Assembly (NCBI GenBank): GCA_964580585.1
Contig: CAZOKZ010000004.1
Span: 1-64,000, forward strand
Reading direction: 5' to 3'
DNA length: 64,000 nucleotides
From: CAZOKZ01 sp964580585
GTDB lineage: Bacteria > Sumerlaeota > Sumerlaeia > SLMS01 > JAHLLQ01
Within the stretch, counting starts at the first letter, position 1, and every line of letters begins with the position of its first letter. Made by a program: the position numbers and the translations under genes. Below, in pieces: positions 33,857-43,058 of the stretch. The notes beneath the pieces are model-generated. The model worked only from the letters and a program-made list of their open reading frames with translations, was not told where the DNA came from and did no database searches.

Positions 33857-34430
33857 CCGCTTCTCGGTGCGGTTCGGGTTTTTAGGCTTGGCGCTGGCAG
33901 CAATGCTGGCCGCCGGGTGCGACGGACGGCGTGAAACGCGCGAAGTCCTGAACATGCCCGACATGCACTTCCAGGCGTCGTATAAGGCGCAGGAACCAAA
34001 CCCGTTTTCACCGACGGGGACGATGATGCAGCCCGTCGATGGCACGGTGGCGATTGATTACCAACCGTACACAATTACCGATGCCGAAGCGGACGAGTTG
34101 GCCTCGAAGTTGGAAAATCCGCTGCCGCCGACCGAGGAAGTTTTACTGGCGGGCGAGAAATATTTCACGATCTTTTGCGCGGTTTGCCACGGTCCCAAAG
34201 GCGATGGTATGAGCACCGTGGTTAAAGCGAACGCTGGCATGCCCATGCCGCCTTCATTGTTCTCGGAGAAGGTGTCCGACCAATGGACGGACGGACGGAT
34301 TTTTCACGTAATTACGCGCGGTCAGGGTAACATGCCGTCGTATTCGCGTCTGGAGCCGGAAAAACGCTGGGCGATCATTCACTACGTTCGCTCGATTCAA
34401 AAAGCCGCCGCGGAAAATGCTGCAAAGTAA
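33831..34430 (+). CDS. actE: Alternative complex III subunit ActE, monoheme cytochrome c lipoprotein
   Basis: The 199-residue product has a lipoprotein signal ending AAGC (Cys30). One CxxCH (CAVCHGPKGDGMSTVV) with a distal methionine in MPSYSRL is typical of class I cytochromes c. NMPDMHFQASYKAQEPNPF is the conserved opening of ActE proteins. ActE is a periplasmic electron-exit subunit of ACIII, probably passing electrons toward the oxidase. Because it starts inside actD, its expression is coupled to that gene. Confidence 0.93.
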   Translation: MKFARLTTNRFSVRFGFLGLALAAMLAAGCDGRRETREVLNMPDMHFQASYKAQEPNPFSPTGTMMQPVDGTVAIDYQPYTITDAEADELASKLENPLPPTEEVLLAGEKYFTIFCAVCHGPKGDGMSTVVKANAGMPMPPSLFSEKVSDQWTDGRIFHVITRGQGNMPSYSRLEPEKRWAIIHYVRSIQKAAAENAAK

Positions 34431-34479
34431 CTTTCCCGCAAGCAGGAATGACCTTATTTCGCTGAACCTGTGAGAGAAC

Positions 34480-35718
34480 ATGCACGGACACGGAAATCTG
34501 ATTACAAAAGTTGAAGACCCGGGTGGGGTTCGATTCCCATCCTGGCTTCGCGGCGTCGCCGTTGTGGTGATGATCCTGGGCGCGATCCTGTTCATTTTTG
34601 GCGGGATGAGCAATTCGCTTCGCGCGTGGCAGGCATTGCTGCTCAGTTACCAGTTCTTCCTGATGCTGACACTGGGCGGCATGGTGTTTACCTGCGTTCA
34701 GTATTGTGCAAACGCGCGCTGGTCCATTGCCGTGCGGCGTCTGGCCGAAGGCATGGCGGTGTTCATGCCCGTTTGCCTGGTGCTGTTTCTGATCCTCGTC
34801 ACAGCGGGATGGGGAACGTTGTACGATTTGAATTCCCCGATTCGCCAGGAACTTGGCAAAGCCGGGCTGCATTTTTCCGATGGCGGGAATGATCTGATTA
34901 AAAAGAGCTTCTTCCTGTCTCAGGGTGCCGTCATTGCAAAAGGCATTTTGTTCTATATCATCTGGGGGCTGTTCACATTCAAGATTCGCAAGAACTCACT
35001 GGATGCCGACAAAACCAAGAACCCCGCGCACAAAGATACTAACATCAAGCTGTCCATCGGCTTCCTGCTCCTTTTTGCCTATACGTTTACGATCCACTGT
35101 ATCGATTTGCTCATGGCGCTGGAACCGAAATGGTTCTCCACGATGTTTGGCGTGTACTGTTTTTCGGGACTTTTCCTGTCCTCGATGTGTGTGATCGCGA
35201 TGATCGCCGTGGCCATGCGTCGAAACCGTGTTGTGGGCGATGCGATTCAACGACGGCACTTGTACGATCTTGGAACATGGATCATGGCGTTCTCGTGCTT
35301 CATGATGTACATTGGATTTTCGCAGTTCATGCTCATCTGGTACGCGAATCTGCCGGAAGAAACCTTCTACATGATCGCTCGTACGGAAAACGGTTGGCAG
35401 TTTGTCATGATGCTGTTGCCGCTGCTGAAATGGATCATCCCTTTCGCGGTTTTGATGCCCCAGGGATTCCGCAGCAACCCCGTGATCCTGGTTGGTGTCG
35501 GGCTTTGCGTGTTGGTTGGACAGTGGGTGGACTTATATTGGATGATTTATCCGGTTTTTTCGGCATCGCCTTTGGTGCCCGGAGCCGCAGAGATCGGTGC
35601 GTTCCTTGCGTTACTGGGAGCGTTCGGCCTCGCGCTCGACTGGGTCTATGGCAAGTATTCTGTTCTTCCCATGGGTGATCCTCACCTGGTGATGAGCGTA
35701 AATGGGAGTTACATCTGA
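34480..35718 (+). CDS. actF: Alternative complex III subunit ActF
   Basis: The 412-residue membrane protein has about ten helices and is a divergent NrfD-like paralogue of ActC, as expected for ActF. The WSIAVRRLAEG and MLIWYANLPEETFYMIAR segments are typical. It may hold a second quinone site or a proton pathway, according to published ACIII structures. A 49-base gap separates it from actE, while its stop overlaps the next ATG by one base. Confidence 0.92.
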   Translation: MHGHGNLITKVEDPGGVRFPSWLRGVAVVVMILGAILFIFGGMSNSLRAWQALLLSYQFFLMLTLGGMVFTCVQYCANARWSIAVRRLAEGMAVFMPVCLVLFLILVTAGWGTLYDLNSPIRQELGKAGLHFSDGGNDLIKKSFFLSQGAVIAKGILFYIIWGLFTFKIRKNSLDADKTKNPAHKDTNIKLSIGFLLLFAYTFTIHCIDLLMALEPKWFSTMFGVYCFSGLFLSSMCVIAMIAVAMRRNRVVGDAIQRRHLYDLGTWIMAFSCFMMYIGFSQFMLIWYANLPEETFYMIARTENGWQFVMMLLPLLKWIIPFAVLMPQGFRSNPVILVGVGLCVLVGQWVDLYWMIYPVFSASPLVPGAAEIGAFLALLGAFGLALDWVYGKYSVLPMGDPHLVMSVNGSYI

Positions 35719-36677
35719 TGGGTCATCATTACACTGGACCTAAAGACAAAACCAACCCGCTCATGTATGTGCCGATTGCGTTGCTCGGTGCCGGATTAGT
35801 GGCATGGGTATTCGCCTCGGGTTTCATGCGCGGCCAGATCGCAGGCGCCAAGCCGACGGCGACGGTGGTACGCAAATCTGCCAAACCGAAGGTCAACGTC
35901 AAAGAATTAGCCGAAGCGACGCCAGAGTTGGTGAACAAAGGCAAAGCACTTTACGGGATCAATTGTGTCTCCTGCCATGGCGCCGAGGGCTACGGCGACG
36001 GCGACAAAGGAACCTCGCTGAACCCCAAACCGCGTAACTTTCACTCCGAAGCAGCCTGGAAAAACGGCCCGGAAGTCGGCCATATGTGGAAGACGTTGGA
36101 AGAAGGCGTCCCGGGCAGTTCGATGTCATCGTACCAGTTGATGCCCGAAGACGAACGAATCGCTATCATTCACTACATTCGCGAAACATGGGTTCCAAAC
36201 CCGCCGGAAGTGACCGCAGACGATATTGCCGTGTTGCCGGGCGGCTCGGAAGAAGTCGCCGCTGACGGCAGTGCGGGTCCGACAGGCAATGGTCCCGATA
36301 AAGACAAAATTATGGCAGCGCTCAACAGCCGGATACGTCCGTTTCCCGAGCCGGTGGAATATCACCCGCCTGCCGAATGGGCCGATTTGCCCGGTGCAGT
36401 GCTTTATGGGGCGAATTGCGCTTCATGCCACGGTGAAGCCGGTGGCGGTGTCGAGACCTACCGCGTCATGGGGTCGGCACCTTACGTTCGCATCTCCACG
36501 CGTTCGCTGACGGCCGCCAAGGGTGCCTGGCTTCAGGATGAAGACGCTTTCGCGGACCTGCTTGTTCGATCGGAACCCGGTGCACAAACTCATGGTTTTG
36601 CAACCCTGACCAATCAGCAACTCAACGACCTGCACGAATATGTTGCTAAACTGGCATCGCAGGGAAGGCCTCACTGA
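35718..36677 (+). CDS. Membrane-anchored diheme cytochrome c between ACIII and oxidase genes
   Basis: The 319-residue product has one N-terminal helix (MYVPIALLGAGLVAWVFASG) and two class I cytochrome c domains. The first heme motif is CVSCHGAEGYGDGDKG with a methionine in SSMSSYQLMPEDER. The second is CASCHGEAGGGVETYRV with a short C-terminal region. Placed between actF and coxB and overlapping both by one base, it is a good candidate for the electron carrier linking ACIII and the aa3 oxidase. Neither heme domain is fused to CoxB here, unlike in many caa3 oxidases. Confidence 0.88.
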   Translation: MGHHYTGPKDKTNPLMYVPIALLGAGLVAWVFASGFMRGQIAGAKPTATVVRKSAKPKVNVKELAEATPELVNKGKALYGINCVSCHGAEGYGDGDKGTSLNPKPRNFHSEAAWKNGPEVGHMWKTLEEGVPGSSMSSYQLMPEDERIAIIHYIRETWVPNPPEVTADDIAVLPGGSEEVAADGSAGPTGNGPDKDKIMAALNSRIRPFPEPVEYHPPAEWADLPGAVLYGANCASCHGEAGGGVETYRVMGSAPYVRISTRSLTAAKGAWLQDEDAFADLLVRSEPGAQTHGFATLTNQQLNDLHEYVAKLASQGRPH

Positions 36678-37429
36678 TGAAGAAGAAAACCCTTTGGATC
36701 CCAATTCTGGCCGGAGTGCTCGCGCTTGCCCTCGCAGCAGGTGCACAATCCGAAGCGACCCCGATTACGAGTTGGATGGACAAACCGGTGACGCCGCTGG
36801 CGCACGAGGTAAAAAGTTACGTCACATTCCTGACGTTGGTAATCGCACCGTTTATGATTTTGCCCCAGGCGTTGTTGCTGATGGCAATTTTCAAGTTCCG
36901 CGATACGGGCAAACGAAAACCGGCTACGTTTCACGATAACCTGGTGCTGGAAGTTATTTGGACAATCGTACCGGTGCTGGCGCTAGTGGTCATCGCAATT
37001 CCATCGTATTCGTTGATCAAGAAAATCGAAAATCCGCCAACTCCCGATATGCGCATTGAAATCATCGGTCACCAGTTTTTCTGGGAGTACCGTTATCCCG
37101 AACATGGCGACGTTCGTATCTCGGACGAACCCCTGGTGGTTCCGATTAACAAGAACATCGTTGCCGATGTGACCAGTGTGGACGTGATTCACGCATGGTG
37201 GGTGCCCTCGTTCGCAGTCAAAATTGATGCCGTGCCCGGTCGCGTGACCCAGCTTTGGTTCAACATTGATCAAGAGGGTTGGTTCAAAGGCCAATGCGCC
37301 GAACTGTGCGGCTCTCTCCATTCCAAGATGTTGATTGATGTTAAAGCCGTTCCTCAGGAAGAATTCGACGCTTGGATCGCCGAAAAACAAGGCGGCACTG
37401 CCGCTCCCGAAACATCCGCCGAACATTGA
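36677..37429 (+). CDS. coxB: Cytochrome c oxidase subunit II (CoxB)
   Basis: The 250-residue product has a signal peptide, two membrane helices and a CuA cupredoxin domain. The ligands are present: a His in DVIHAWWVPSF, then CAELC (CxxxC), with His and Met in GSLHSKM. The aromatic stretch GHQFFWEYRYP matches the electron-entry tryptophan region. It passes electrons from cytochrome c to heme a. There is no C-terminal heme domain, consistent with the separate diheme cytochrome encoded just before it. Confidence 0.95.
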   Translation: MKKKTLWIPILAGVLALALAAGAQSEATPITSWMDKPVTPLAHEVKSYVTFLTLVIAPFMILPQALLLMAIFKFRDTGKRKPATFHDNLVLEVIWTIVPVLALVVIAIPSYSLIKKIENPPTPDMRIEIIGHQFFWEYRYPEHGDVRISDEPLVVPINKNIVADVTSVDVIHAWWVPSFAVKIDAVPGRVTQLWFNIDQEGWFKGQCAELCGSLHSKMLIDVKAVPQEEFDAWIAEKQGGTAAPETSAEH

Positions 37430-37472
37430 CCCCCTGCCCTTTTTGATTGATACAGGTTAAAGGTAGAACCCC

Positions 37473-39110
37473 ATGAGTGTAGTCATCGATTCAGGCAAAA
37501 AAGAAATCCAAAAGCCGTTGCCGCGCTTTCCCGAAAGTCCTCAGAAGCCGGTAAAGTCGCCTCCGGGAATTCTCGGCGTGCTCGGTTCAACCGACCACAA
37601 GGTCCTGGGTATGTTGTACCTGGGGCTGTCGCTATTCAGCGCGTTTGTTGGTGGCGGGATGGCGGGCGCTATTCGTGCCCAGTTGTCTTCGCACAACCTG
37701 GAAGTGCTTTCACCCGAGTTCTACAACTCGATGATCACGATGCACGCCACGGTGATGATCTTCATGGTGATCATTACGGCGCTGGCTGGTTTTGGTAACT
37801 ACCTGGTGCCGATTATGATCGGCGCGCGCGACATGGCGTTTCCGCGCATGAACGCGTTCAGCTTCTGGATTCTGATTCCAGCCGCGGTGCTGATGTTCGG
37901 CAGTTTCGCGGTCCAGGGCGGCACGCAACAAGCCGGTTGGACGGCTTATCCGCCGTTGTCGCTTCGCGAGTTTTCCGGCGGCCCCGGCACCGACATGTGG
38001 ATTTTAGGCGTTCACCTGGTCGGATTGTCGTCGATCACGGGTGCAATCAACTTTATCGTGACGATTTTGAACATGCGCGCTCCGGGTATGACGTTGATGA
38101 AGATGCCGCTGTTCGTTTGGACTTGGCTGGTCAACGCATGGCTGATTCTGATCGGCACCCCAGTGCTTTCGGGCGCGGTGACGATGGTGCTTCTCGACCG
38201 CGGTTTTGGAACAAACTTCTTCAAGCCTGCTTTGGGCGGCGACCCGGTACTTTACCAGCACCTCTTCTGGTTCTACTCGCATCCGGCAGTTTACATCATG
38301 ATTTTGCCGGGCTTCGGGATGATTTCCCATGTGCTGGCATCCTTCTCACACAAGCACATTTTCGGTTACACCGGCATGGTCTGGGCGGTGGCGGCTATCG
38401 GCATCCTGGGTTTTCTGGTTTGGGGCCACCATATGTTCACCGCTGGTATTTCGCCCGAAATCCGGTTGTATTTCTCGTTCATGACGATGGTGATCGCGGT
38501 GCCAACCGGGGTAAAGATCTGGTCCTGGCTGGCGACGATCTGGGGAGGAACGATTCAATTCACCACCCCGATGAAGTTTGCTCTCGGGTTCATCAGCTTG
38601 TTCGTGATTGGTGGTATTTCTGGCGTTTATCTGGCCAACGTGCCGTTTGACGTTCAAGTCCACGACAGCTACTTCGTGGTCGCGCACTTCCACTACGTGT
38701 TGGTGGGCGGCGCAATCCAGGCTATCCTGGCCGGGTCGTATTTCTACTTCCCGAAAATGACAGGTCGGCTCCTGGATGAAAAAATTGGAAACGCGGTGTT
38801 CTGGCTGTTCTTTGTCGGTCTGAACACAACGTTCCTGCCGATGCACCTTGTGGGCCTGCAAGGCATGGCTCGCCGCATCTGGCAATATCGTGAAGAATTT
38901 GCCCCCGTGAACGGATTGATCAGTATCGGGTATTTGTTCATGCTCGCCTCTGGCATTCTGTTCCTTTACTCGATCTACAAAGCCATGCGCCAACCGCGCC
39001 ACTGTGGAAACGATCCCTGGAACATCAACGGCGTTCAGCAATCGCTGGTCTGGGATATTTCCAGCCCGCCACCCGCCTATAACTTCGACAAGATTCCCCA
39101 GATCAAGTAA
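37473..39110 (+). CDS. coxA: Cytochrome c oxidase subunit I (CoxA), A2-type
   Basis: The 545-residue product has twelve predicted membrane helices and all metal-site landmarks: the heme a histidines (MHATVMIF and HFHYVLVGG), the CuB histidines (YSHPAVYIMILP and GHHMFTAG) and the cross-linked His-Tyr pair. The sequence YSHPAVY, with no glutamate before the proline-valine region, is the mark of the A2 subgroup, in which Tyr-Ser replaces the D-channel glutamate. The enzyme reduces oxygen to water and pumps protons. An ordinary Shine-Dalgarno (AAAGGT) precedes the ATG. Confidence 0.96.
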   Translation: MSVVIDSGKKEIQKPLPRFPESPQKPVKSPPGILGVLGSTDHKVLGMLYLGLSLFSAFVGGGMAGAIRAQLSSHNLEVLSPEFYNSMITMHATVMIFMVIITALAGFGNYLVPIMIGARDMAFPRMNAFSFWILIPAAVLMFGSFAVQGGTQQAGWTAYPPLSLREFSGGPGTDMWILGVHLVGLSSITGAINFIVTILNMRAPGMTLMKMPLFVWTWLVNAWLILIGTPVLSGAVTMVLLDRGFGTNFFKPALGGDPVLYQHLFWFYSHPAVYIMILPGFGMISHVLASFSHKHIFGYTGMVWAVAAIGILGFLVWGHHMFTAGISPEIRLYFSFMTMVIAVPTGVKIWSWLATIWGGTIQFTTPMKFALGFISLFVIGGISGVYLANVPFDVQVHDSYFVVAHFHYVLVGGAIQAILAGSYFYFPKMTGRLLDEKIGNAVFWLFFVGLNTTFLPMHLVGLQGMARRIWQYREEFAPVNGLISIGYLFMLASGILFLYSIYKAMRQPRHCGNDPWNINGVQQSLVWDISSPPPAYNFDKIPQIK

Positions 39111-39118
39111 GTAAAGCG

Positions 39119-40360
39119 ATGACCGACAAACTAAACGATGTTTCCTCATCGGGTCCGGCGACCCCCGAGGCGGAAGGGGCGGCTGTTGAACAAGCCCCGC
39201 CTTCTCCCGAGTCCCTGGACCTGATTCGCATGGCAGCCTGGATGCGAGTGCTGCTGGTGATTTTGTTCCTGCTCGTGATAGCGGGCGGAACCGTACGCCT
39301 GACGGGATCGGGCATGTCGATTCCCGAATGGCCGATTATCTATTACGGTTTTGACGAAGCCACGGGTAAGAAAACCAACCCGAGCGTGTTTCCTCCCATG
39401 AGCGAGGAACAGTGGCAGGTTGCCTATAACACGTACCACGAAATCGAAATCAAACCCGCCGACGAAAGCGAATACCTGCCAATGTCGCAGGTGAAGCGGG
39501 AGTTCTGGACCGAATACACGCATCGCTTTATTGCAGCGTCGTTTTCGATCGTTTTTCTGGCGGTCATTGTTCAAACGTTCCGTCGCAAAGTCGTCCGCGA
39601 GCGTATTGGCAAGATGCTGATCGCGTCGGTGATTTTGCTCGCGACGCAAATTGTGCTGGGCGGTCATGTGGTGATTAATCACACGCATCCGCTCTATGTC
39701 TCGGTTCACCTGGGCACGGCGTTTATCTTCATTGCGATGATTCAGTGGATGGCGATGCGCTTGAGTCGTCCGCTCGATGCCGAAAAACCGGAGAAAGCCC
39801 CGGTGTTCACGCGTTGGGTGTGGTTGGCGACGGCGGTGACGTTCATCCAGATTTTTTCGGGTGGAATTGTGGCAAAAACCGGCGCGGGCAAATCGTACAA
39901 TACGTGGCCGAAAATGGGTGAACAGCTAGTGCCGCCTTCCAGCGCGCTCTGGCAGTCGCACATTACACCACCGGTCAACAATTTGATCGAGAACATCATC
40001 CTGGTCCAGTTCATCCATCGCTGGTTGGCGTTTGGTGTCTTGGCGATCGTGGGGTTGGTGATTCTGAAGTCCTTCTTCCGCCCGTTGACGCGGGTAGGAC
40101 GACTGATTGTGCGGGGGATAGCGTTTGTCGTGGTGTTGCAAGTGCTCGTTGGCATCGCTACTTTGTTGACAGCCGTTCCGTATCAGCTTGGGATTTTACA
40201 CCTGGCGACGGGATTGGCGCTGTTTGAACTGTTGATTATGTTGGCATTTGAAGTACGTCATAACACGGCGTTGCTGGATTGGGAGAAGGAAGCCGAAGCC
40301 CGATTGGTTACTGAACCCATGGAGCAAGAAATTGAGGCTCAACCTGCGCGATTATCTTAA
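39119..40360 (+). CDS. ctaA: Heme A synthase CtaA (COX15)
   Basis: The 413-residue membrane protein has about eight helices. Family marks are GGTVRLTGSGMSIPEWPIIY, FWTEYTHRFIAASFS, and later FIHRWLAF and ILHLATGLALFELL, which supply the four heme-ligand histidines. It oxidises heme O to heme A for the oxidase encoded around it. It lies eight bases after coxA and its end overlaps the beginning of ctaB. Confidence 0.94.
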   Translation: MTDKLNDVSSSGPATPEAEGAAVEQAPPSPESLDLIRMAAWMRVLLVILFLLVIAGGTVRLTGSGMSIPEWPIIYYGFDEATGKKTNPSVFPPMSEEQWQVAYNTYHEIEIKPADESEYLPMSQVKREFWTEYTHRFIAASFSIVFLAVIVQTFRRKVVRERIGKMLIASVILLATQIVLGGHVVINHTHPLYVSVHLGTAFIFIAMIQWMAMRLSRPLDAEKPEKAPVFTRWVWLATAVTFIQIFSGGIVAKTGAGKSYNTWPKMGEQLVPPSSALWQSHITPPVNNLIENIILVQFIHRWLAFGVLAIVGLVILKSFFRPLTRVGRLIVRGIAFVVVLQVLVGIATLLTAVPYQLGILHLATGLALFELLIMLAFEVRHNTALLDWEKEAEARLVTEPMEQEIEAQPARLS

Positions 40361-41213
40361 ACTGACCAAGCCGACCATTGCGTTACTGGTGGTCATCACG
40401 GGGGCGACGGCGCTCGTGATGGAGGGCACGTTTGTGTCCCAGCCCGTGGCGTTTTTTCTGGTGCTGGCGGGGCTTTATCTGACGGCGGGCAGTGCGGCGG
40501 CGCTCAATCAGTACTTCGAACGTGACATCGATGCGCAAATGAGCCGCACGATGAAGAAACGCCCGTTGGCGAACGGCTCGATTTCTCCGCGCGCAGGACT
40601 AACCTTTGCCATCGCAATCGGTGTCATCGGATTGGCAATTTTCGTATTTGCGTTCAACTGGCTCAGCGCCGCGCTCGCATTTGGAACGATTATTTTTTAC
40701 AGTTTTTTCTACACGCTTTGGCTCAAACCGCGGACGCACCTGAACATTGTGATTGGTGGAGCTGCTGGTGCCATGGGGCCATTGATTGCCTGGGCAGCGG
40801 CAACGAATGGCCTGACGCTGACGCCGTGGTTGTTATTTTTGATCATCTTTTTCTGGACGCCTCCGCATTTTTGGGCGCTGGCCTTCTGTTTGAAGGAAGA
40901 TTACAAAACCGTGCAGTACCCGATGCTTCCCGTGGTGAAGGAAGACAAAGAAACCCTGCGCCAGATTCTGGCTTACACGTTGATCACCGTCGCGGTTTCA
41001 CTCGCGTTGCCCTTTGTCAGCGTGGGGTTGATTGCGGTGGTATGTTCGGCGGCGTTGGGCGGTGTGTTTCTTTGGCTGGTTCAGCGCCTGCGCGTGCAAC
41101 CCGAGGCAAGTGTCTCATGGAAATTGTTCGGATATTCGATTGTCTATTTGCTGGTCTTGTTTGTAGGCTTGATGATCGACGCCGTTTGGCGTATTGAGCC
41201 GTGGAAGGTGTAA
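40332..41213 (+). CDS. ctaB: Protoheme IX farnesyltransferase (heme O synthase) CtaB
   Basis: I place the start at the TTG at 40332, seven bases after GGAG and inside the end of ctaA; the frame is open further upstream. This gives 293 residues, beginning LRLNLRDYLKLTKPTIALLV. The prenyltransferase Asp motif is NQYFERDIDAQMSRTMKKRP, and a second conserved loop is FFWTPPHFWALAFCLKEDYK. It adds a farnesyl group to protoheme, supplying substrate to CtaA. Confidence 0.94.
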   Translation: MRLNLRDYLKLTKPTIALLVVITGATALVMEGTFVSQPVAFFLVLAGLYLTAGSAAALNQYFERDIDAQMSRTMKKRPLANGSISPRAGLTFAIAIGVIGLAIFVFAFNWLSAALAFGTIIFYSFFYTLWLKPRTHLNIVIGGAAGAMGPLIAWAAATNGLTLTPWLLFLIIFFWTPPHFWALAFCLKEDYKTVQYPMLPVVKEDKETLRQILAYTLITVAVSLALPFVSVGLIAVVCSAALGGVFLWLVQRLRVQPEASVSWKLFGYSIVYLLVLFVGLMIDAVWRIEPWKV

Positions 41214-41217
41214 GGTA

Positions 41218-41853
41218 ATGGCGTCTGGCGAAAAACATCTCGCGGAAGTGCGCGAAGCGGAATGGGACGCGGCAGAAGCCGACGGCCAACGCACGACTGC
41301 GCACCGCAATCGCCGGACGTTGATTATCCTCGGGTTGATTGGATTTGGCATGTTTGGGTTCGCGTTTGCCAACGTGCCGCTTTTCAACATGCTGTGTCGC
41401 CAGTTGGGTTTCGGCCAGAATCCGAACACCGCCGCTGTAGCTGCTTCCGACGAAGTGTCCGACCGCGAGGTGGAAGTCATGTTCATGGGGAACGTTATCG
41501 GCCAATTGCCCATCGCGTTTAATCCGGTGACTCGAATTCAACGGGTGAAGTTGGGCGAACAGGCATTGAACGATTATCATTTCGTCAATATGTCCAGCCG
41601 TCCGATTTATTTTCGCCCGGTGCACAGCGTTCGTCCAACCAGCGCGGCCCAGGATCAGTTCCACCTGAGCAAGTGTTTTTGCTTCGATGACCAGATGATG
41701 CATCCGCACCAGGAAGTTACTTTGCCGGTGGTGTACAAGATTGGAACCGGTCTGGATTCGGAAGTCTCGGCCATCACCTTGAATTATTCGCTGTTTGAAA
41801 TTACCAAGGAAGACTACGAGGCCTCGACGGCTCGGAAGGAGGCGGGCTCATGA
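41218..41853 (+). CDS. ctaG: Cytochrome c oxidase assembly protein CtaG (Cox11)
   Basis: The ATG at 41218 gives 211 residues. It has one membrane helix (TLIILGLIGFGMFGFAFANVP) and a periplasmic domain with the copper-binding CFCF motif (SKCFCFDDQMMHPHQEV), which delivers CuB to subunit I. VPLFNMLCRQLGFG after the helix is also a Cox11 mark. The stop overlaps the ATG of a 58-residue membrane protein. Confidence 0.94.
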   Translation: MASGEKHLAEVREAEWDAAEADGQRTTAHRNRRTLIILGLIGFGMFGFAFANVPLFNMLCRQLGFGQNPNTAAVAASDEVSDREVEVMFMGNVIGQLPIAFNPVTRIQRVKLGEQALNDYHFVNMSSRPIYFRPVHSVRPTSAAQDQFHLSKCFCFDDQMMHPHQEVTLPVVYKIGTGLDSEVSAITLNYSLFEITKEDYEASTARKEAGS

Positions 41854-42026
41854 CCGCAGCAGAAGAAAGTCACGATTATAGTCAGAATGAAGCCGCCCTG
41901 CGCCGAAAAAATCGCAACCTGTTGATTGTATTGATTGTTGTCGCGGTGTTTTTAGCGGCATTGTCCTACCCCTTGTTTAACAATTATTGGGACCCGGCAC
42001 TTTCAAACGAAACGATTTCGCACTGA
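41850..42026 (+). CDS. Small single-helix membrane protein in the cox operon
   Basis: The frame encodes 58 residues (MTAAEESHDYSQNEAALRRK at the start) and is coupled to ctaG by an ATGA overlap. A basic RRKNRN stretch precedes one membrane helix (LLIVLIVVAVFLAALSY), so the N terminus should be cytoplasmic. It ends about 28 bases before coxC. Small proteins of this shape in cox operons are often assembly or accessory subunits; I cannot match it to a named family. The four-base overlap and the conserved position argue that it is real. Confidence 0.7.
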   Translation: MTAAEESHDYSQNEAALRRKNRNLLIVLIVVAVFLAALSYPLFNNYWDPALSNETISH

Positions 42027-42054
42027 CCAAGACTCAAAGGAACCCCCACGACGG

Positions 42055-42954
42055 ATGAGCGCCATGTATGAGACCGTAGCCGCCGACGATGCGGCAAAAC
42101 ACGACGAACACGCCGAGCACGATGCTCACCACGAGGAAGTCGAATTTCTCGAAGCACTGAATCCGCCACCGAGTTACTGGCCGCTTTTGTTGTCGCTGGC
42201 TCTCGGGCTGTTGCCGATTGGCACAGTGATGATTCTGGTTGGCGGTCGTACCGAAGCGGAAGGATTGAGCCTTGCGGGCTGGATTGTTGCGGCACTGGGT
42301 TTCGTTCTTTCGGTCGTTCCTGCCCTTGGCTGGTGCCACAGCGTGATCGTGGACAAATGGATGAGCCACTTCGGTCCCGTTGCGCAAGGCCGCGACCTTG
42401 TGTTGGGAACGTTGCTGTTTTTCATTTCTGAAATCGCCATCTTTGGTTCGATCTTCGCCTACTACTTCGTCATTCGGCATCACTTCTCATCGCAGAATTT
42501 GTGGCCCCTCGAGGGTTCTCCCGACCCCGAACATTGGAACGTGATGCTGCCCGCTGTCGGTTTGCTGCTGCTGCTGACCAGTTCGGTAACATGTGAATTC
42601 GGGCACAAAGCCATGATCGCCGGCAAACGTGGCGTGTCGAAAAACTGGATGATCATCACGATTGTCCTGGGGCTGATCTTCCTTGCCCTTCAGGGTTTTG
42701 AATGGGGCGAGTTCATCCAGCGCGGTTTCACGGTGTCCTCGAACACGTTCGGCACGGTGTTTTACACGCTGACGGGCTTCCACGGTTTCCACGTCATGAC
42801 GGGTCTGATCATGTTGATCCTGGTTTACGGTCGGCTGGAGATCGGGCACTACACTCCGAAACGTCATTTCTCTCTCATGGCCGCGTCATGGTATTGGCAC
42901 TTGGTGGACGTTGTGTGGGTGTTTGTGTTCGTGTTCATCTACGCGTGGCAGTGA
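42055..42954 (+). CDS. coxC: Cytochrome c oxidase subunit III (CoxC/CtaE)
   Basis: The 299-residue product has a His/Glu-rich N-terminal tail (KHDEHAEHDAHHEEVEF) and seven membrane helices. LGTLLFFISEIAIFGSIFAYY and LTGFHGFHVMTGLIML are typical subunit III segments, ending in YWHLVDVVWVFVFVFIYAWQ. It stabilises the oxidase and proton uptake. A second in-frame ATG lies at 42064. It is the last gene of the act-cox cluster. Confidence 0.95.
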   Translation: MSAMYETVAADDAAKHDEHAEHDAHHEEVEFLEALNPPPSYWPLLLSLALGLLPIGTVMILVGGRTEAEGLSLAGWIVAALGFVLSVVPALGWCHSVIVDKWMSHFGPVAQGRDLVLGTLLFFISEIAIFGSIFAYYFVIRHHFSSQNLWPLEGSPDPEHWNVMLPAVGLLLLLTSSVTCEFGHKAMIAGKRGVSKNWMIITIVLGLIFLALQGFEWGEFIQRGFTVSSNTFGTVFYTLTGFHGFHVMTGLIMLILVYGRLEIGHYTPKRHFSLMAASWYWHLVDVVWVFVFVFIYAWQ

Positions 42955-42987
42955 AAGCAAAAAACTACCACACTTTACACGAAAATG

Positions 42988-43029
42988 AAGACCGGGGGAC
43001 GGAGCGTATCAACTCCGTCCCCCGGTCTT
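42988..43029. terminator. Strong bidirectional terminator after coxC
   Basis: AAGACCGGGGGACGGAG (42988-43004) pairs over 17 bases with CTCCGTCCCCCGGTCTT (43013-43029), followed by a T-run. An outer inverted repeat, TACACGAAA with TTTCGTGTA, extends it. It also lies at the 3' end of the minus-strand radical SAM gene. Confidence 0.85.
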
Positions 43030-43058
43030 TTATTCGCAGGTTTCGTGTAGGATAAAAA

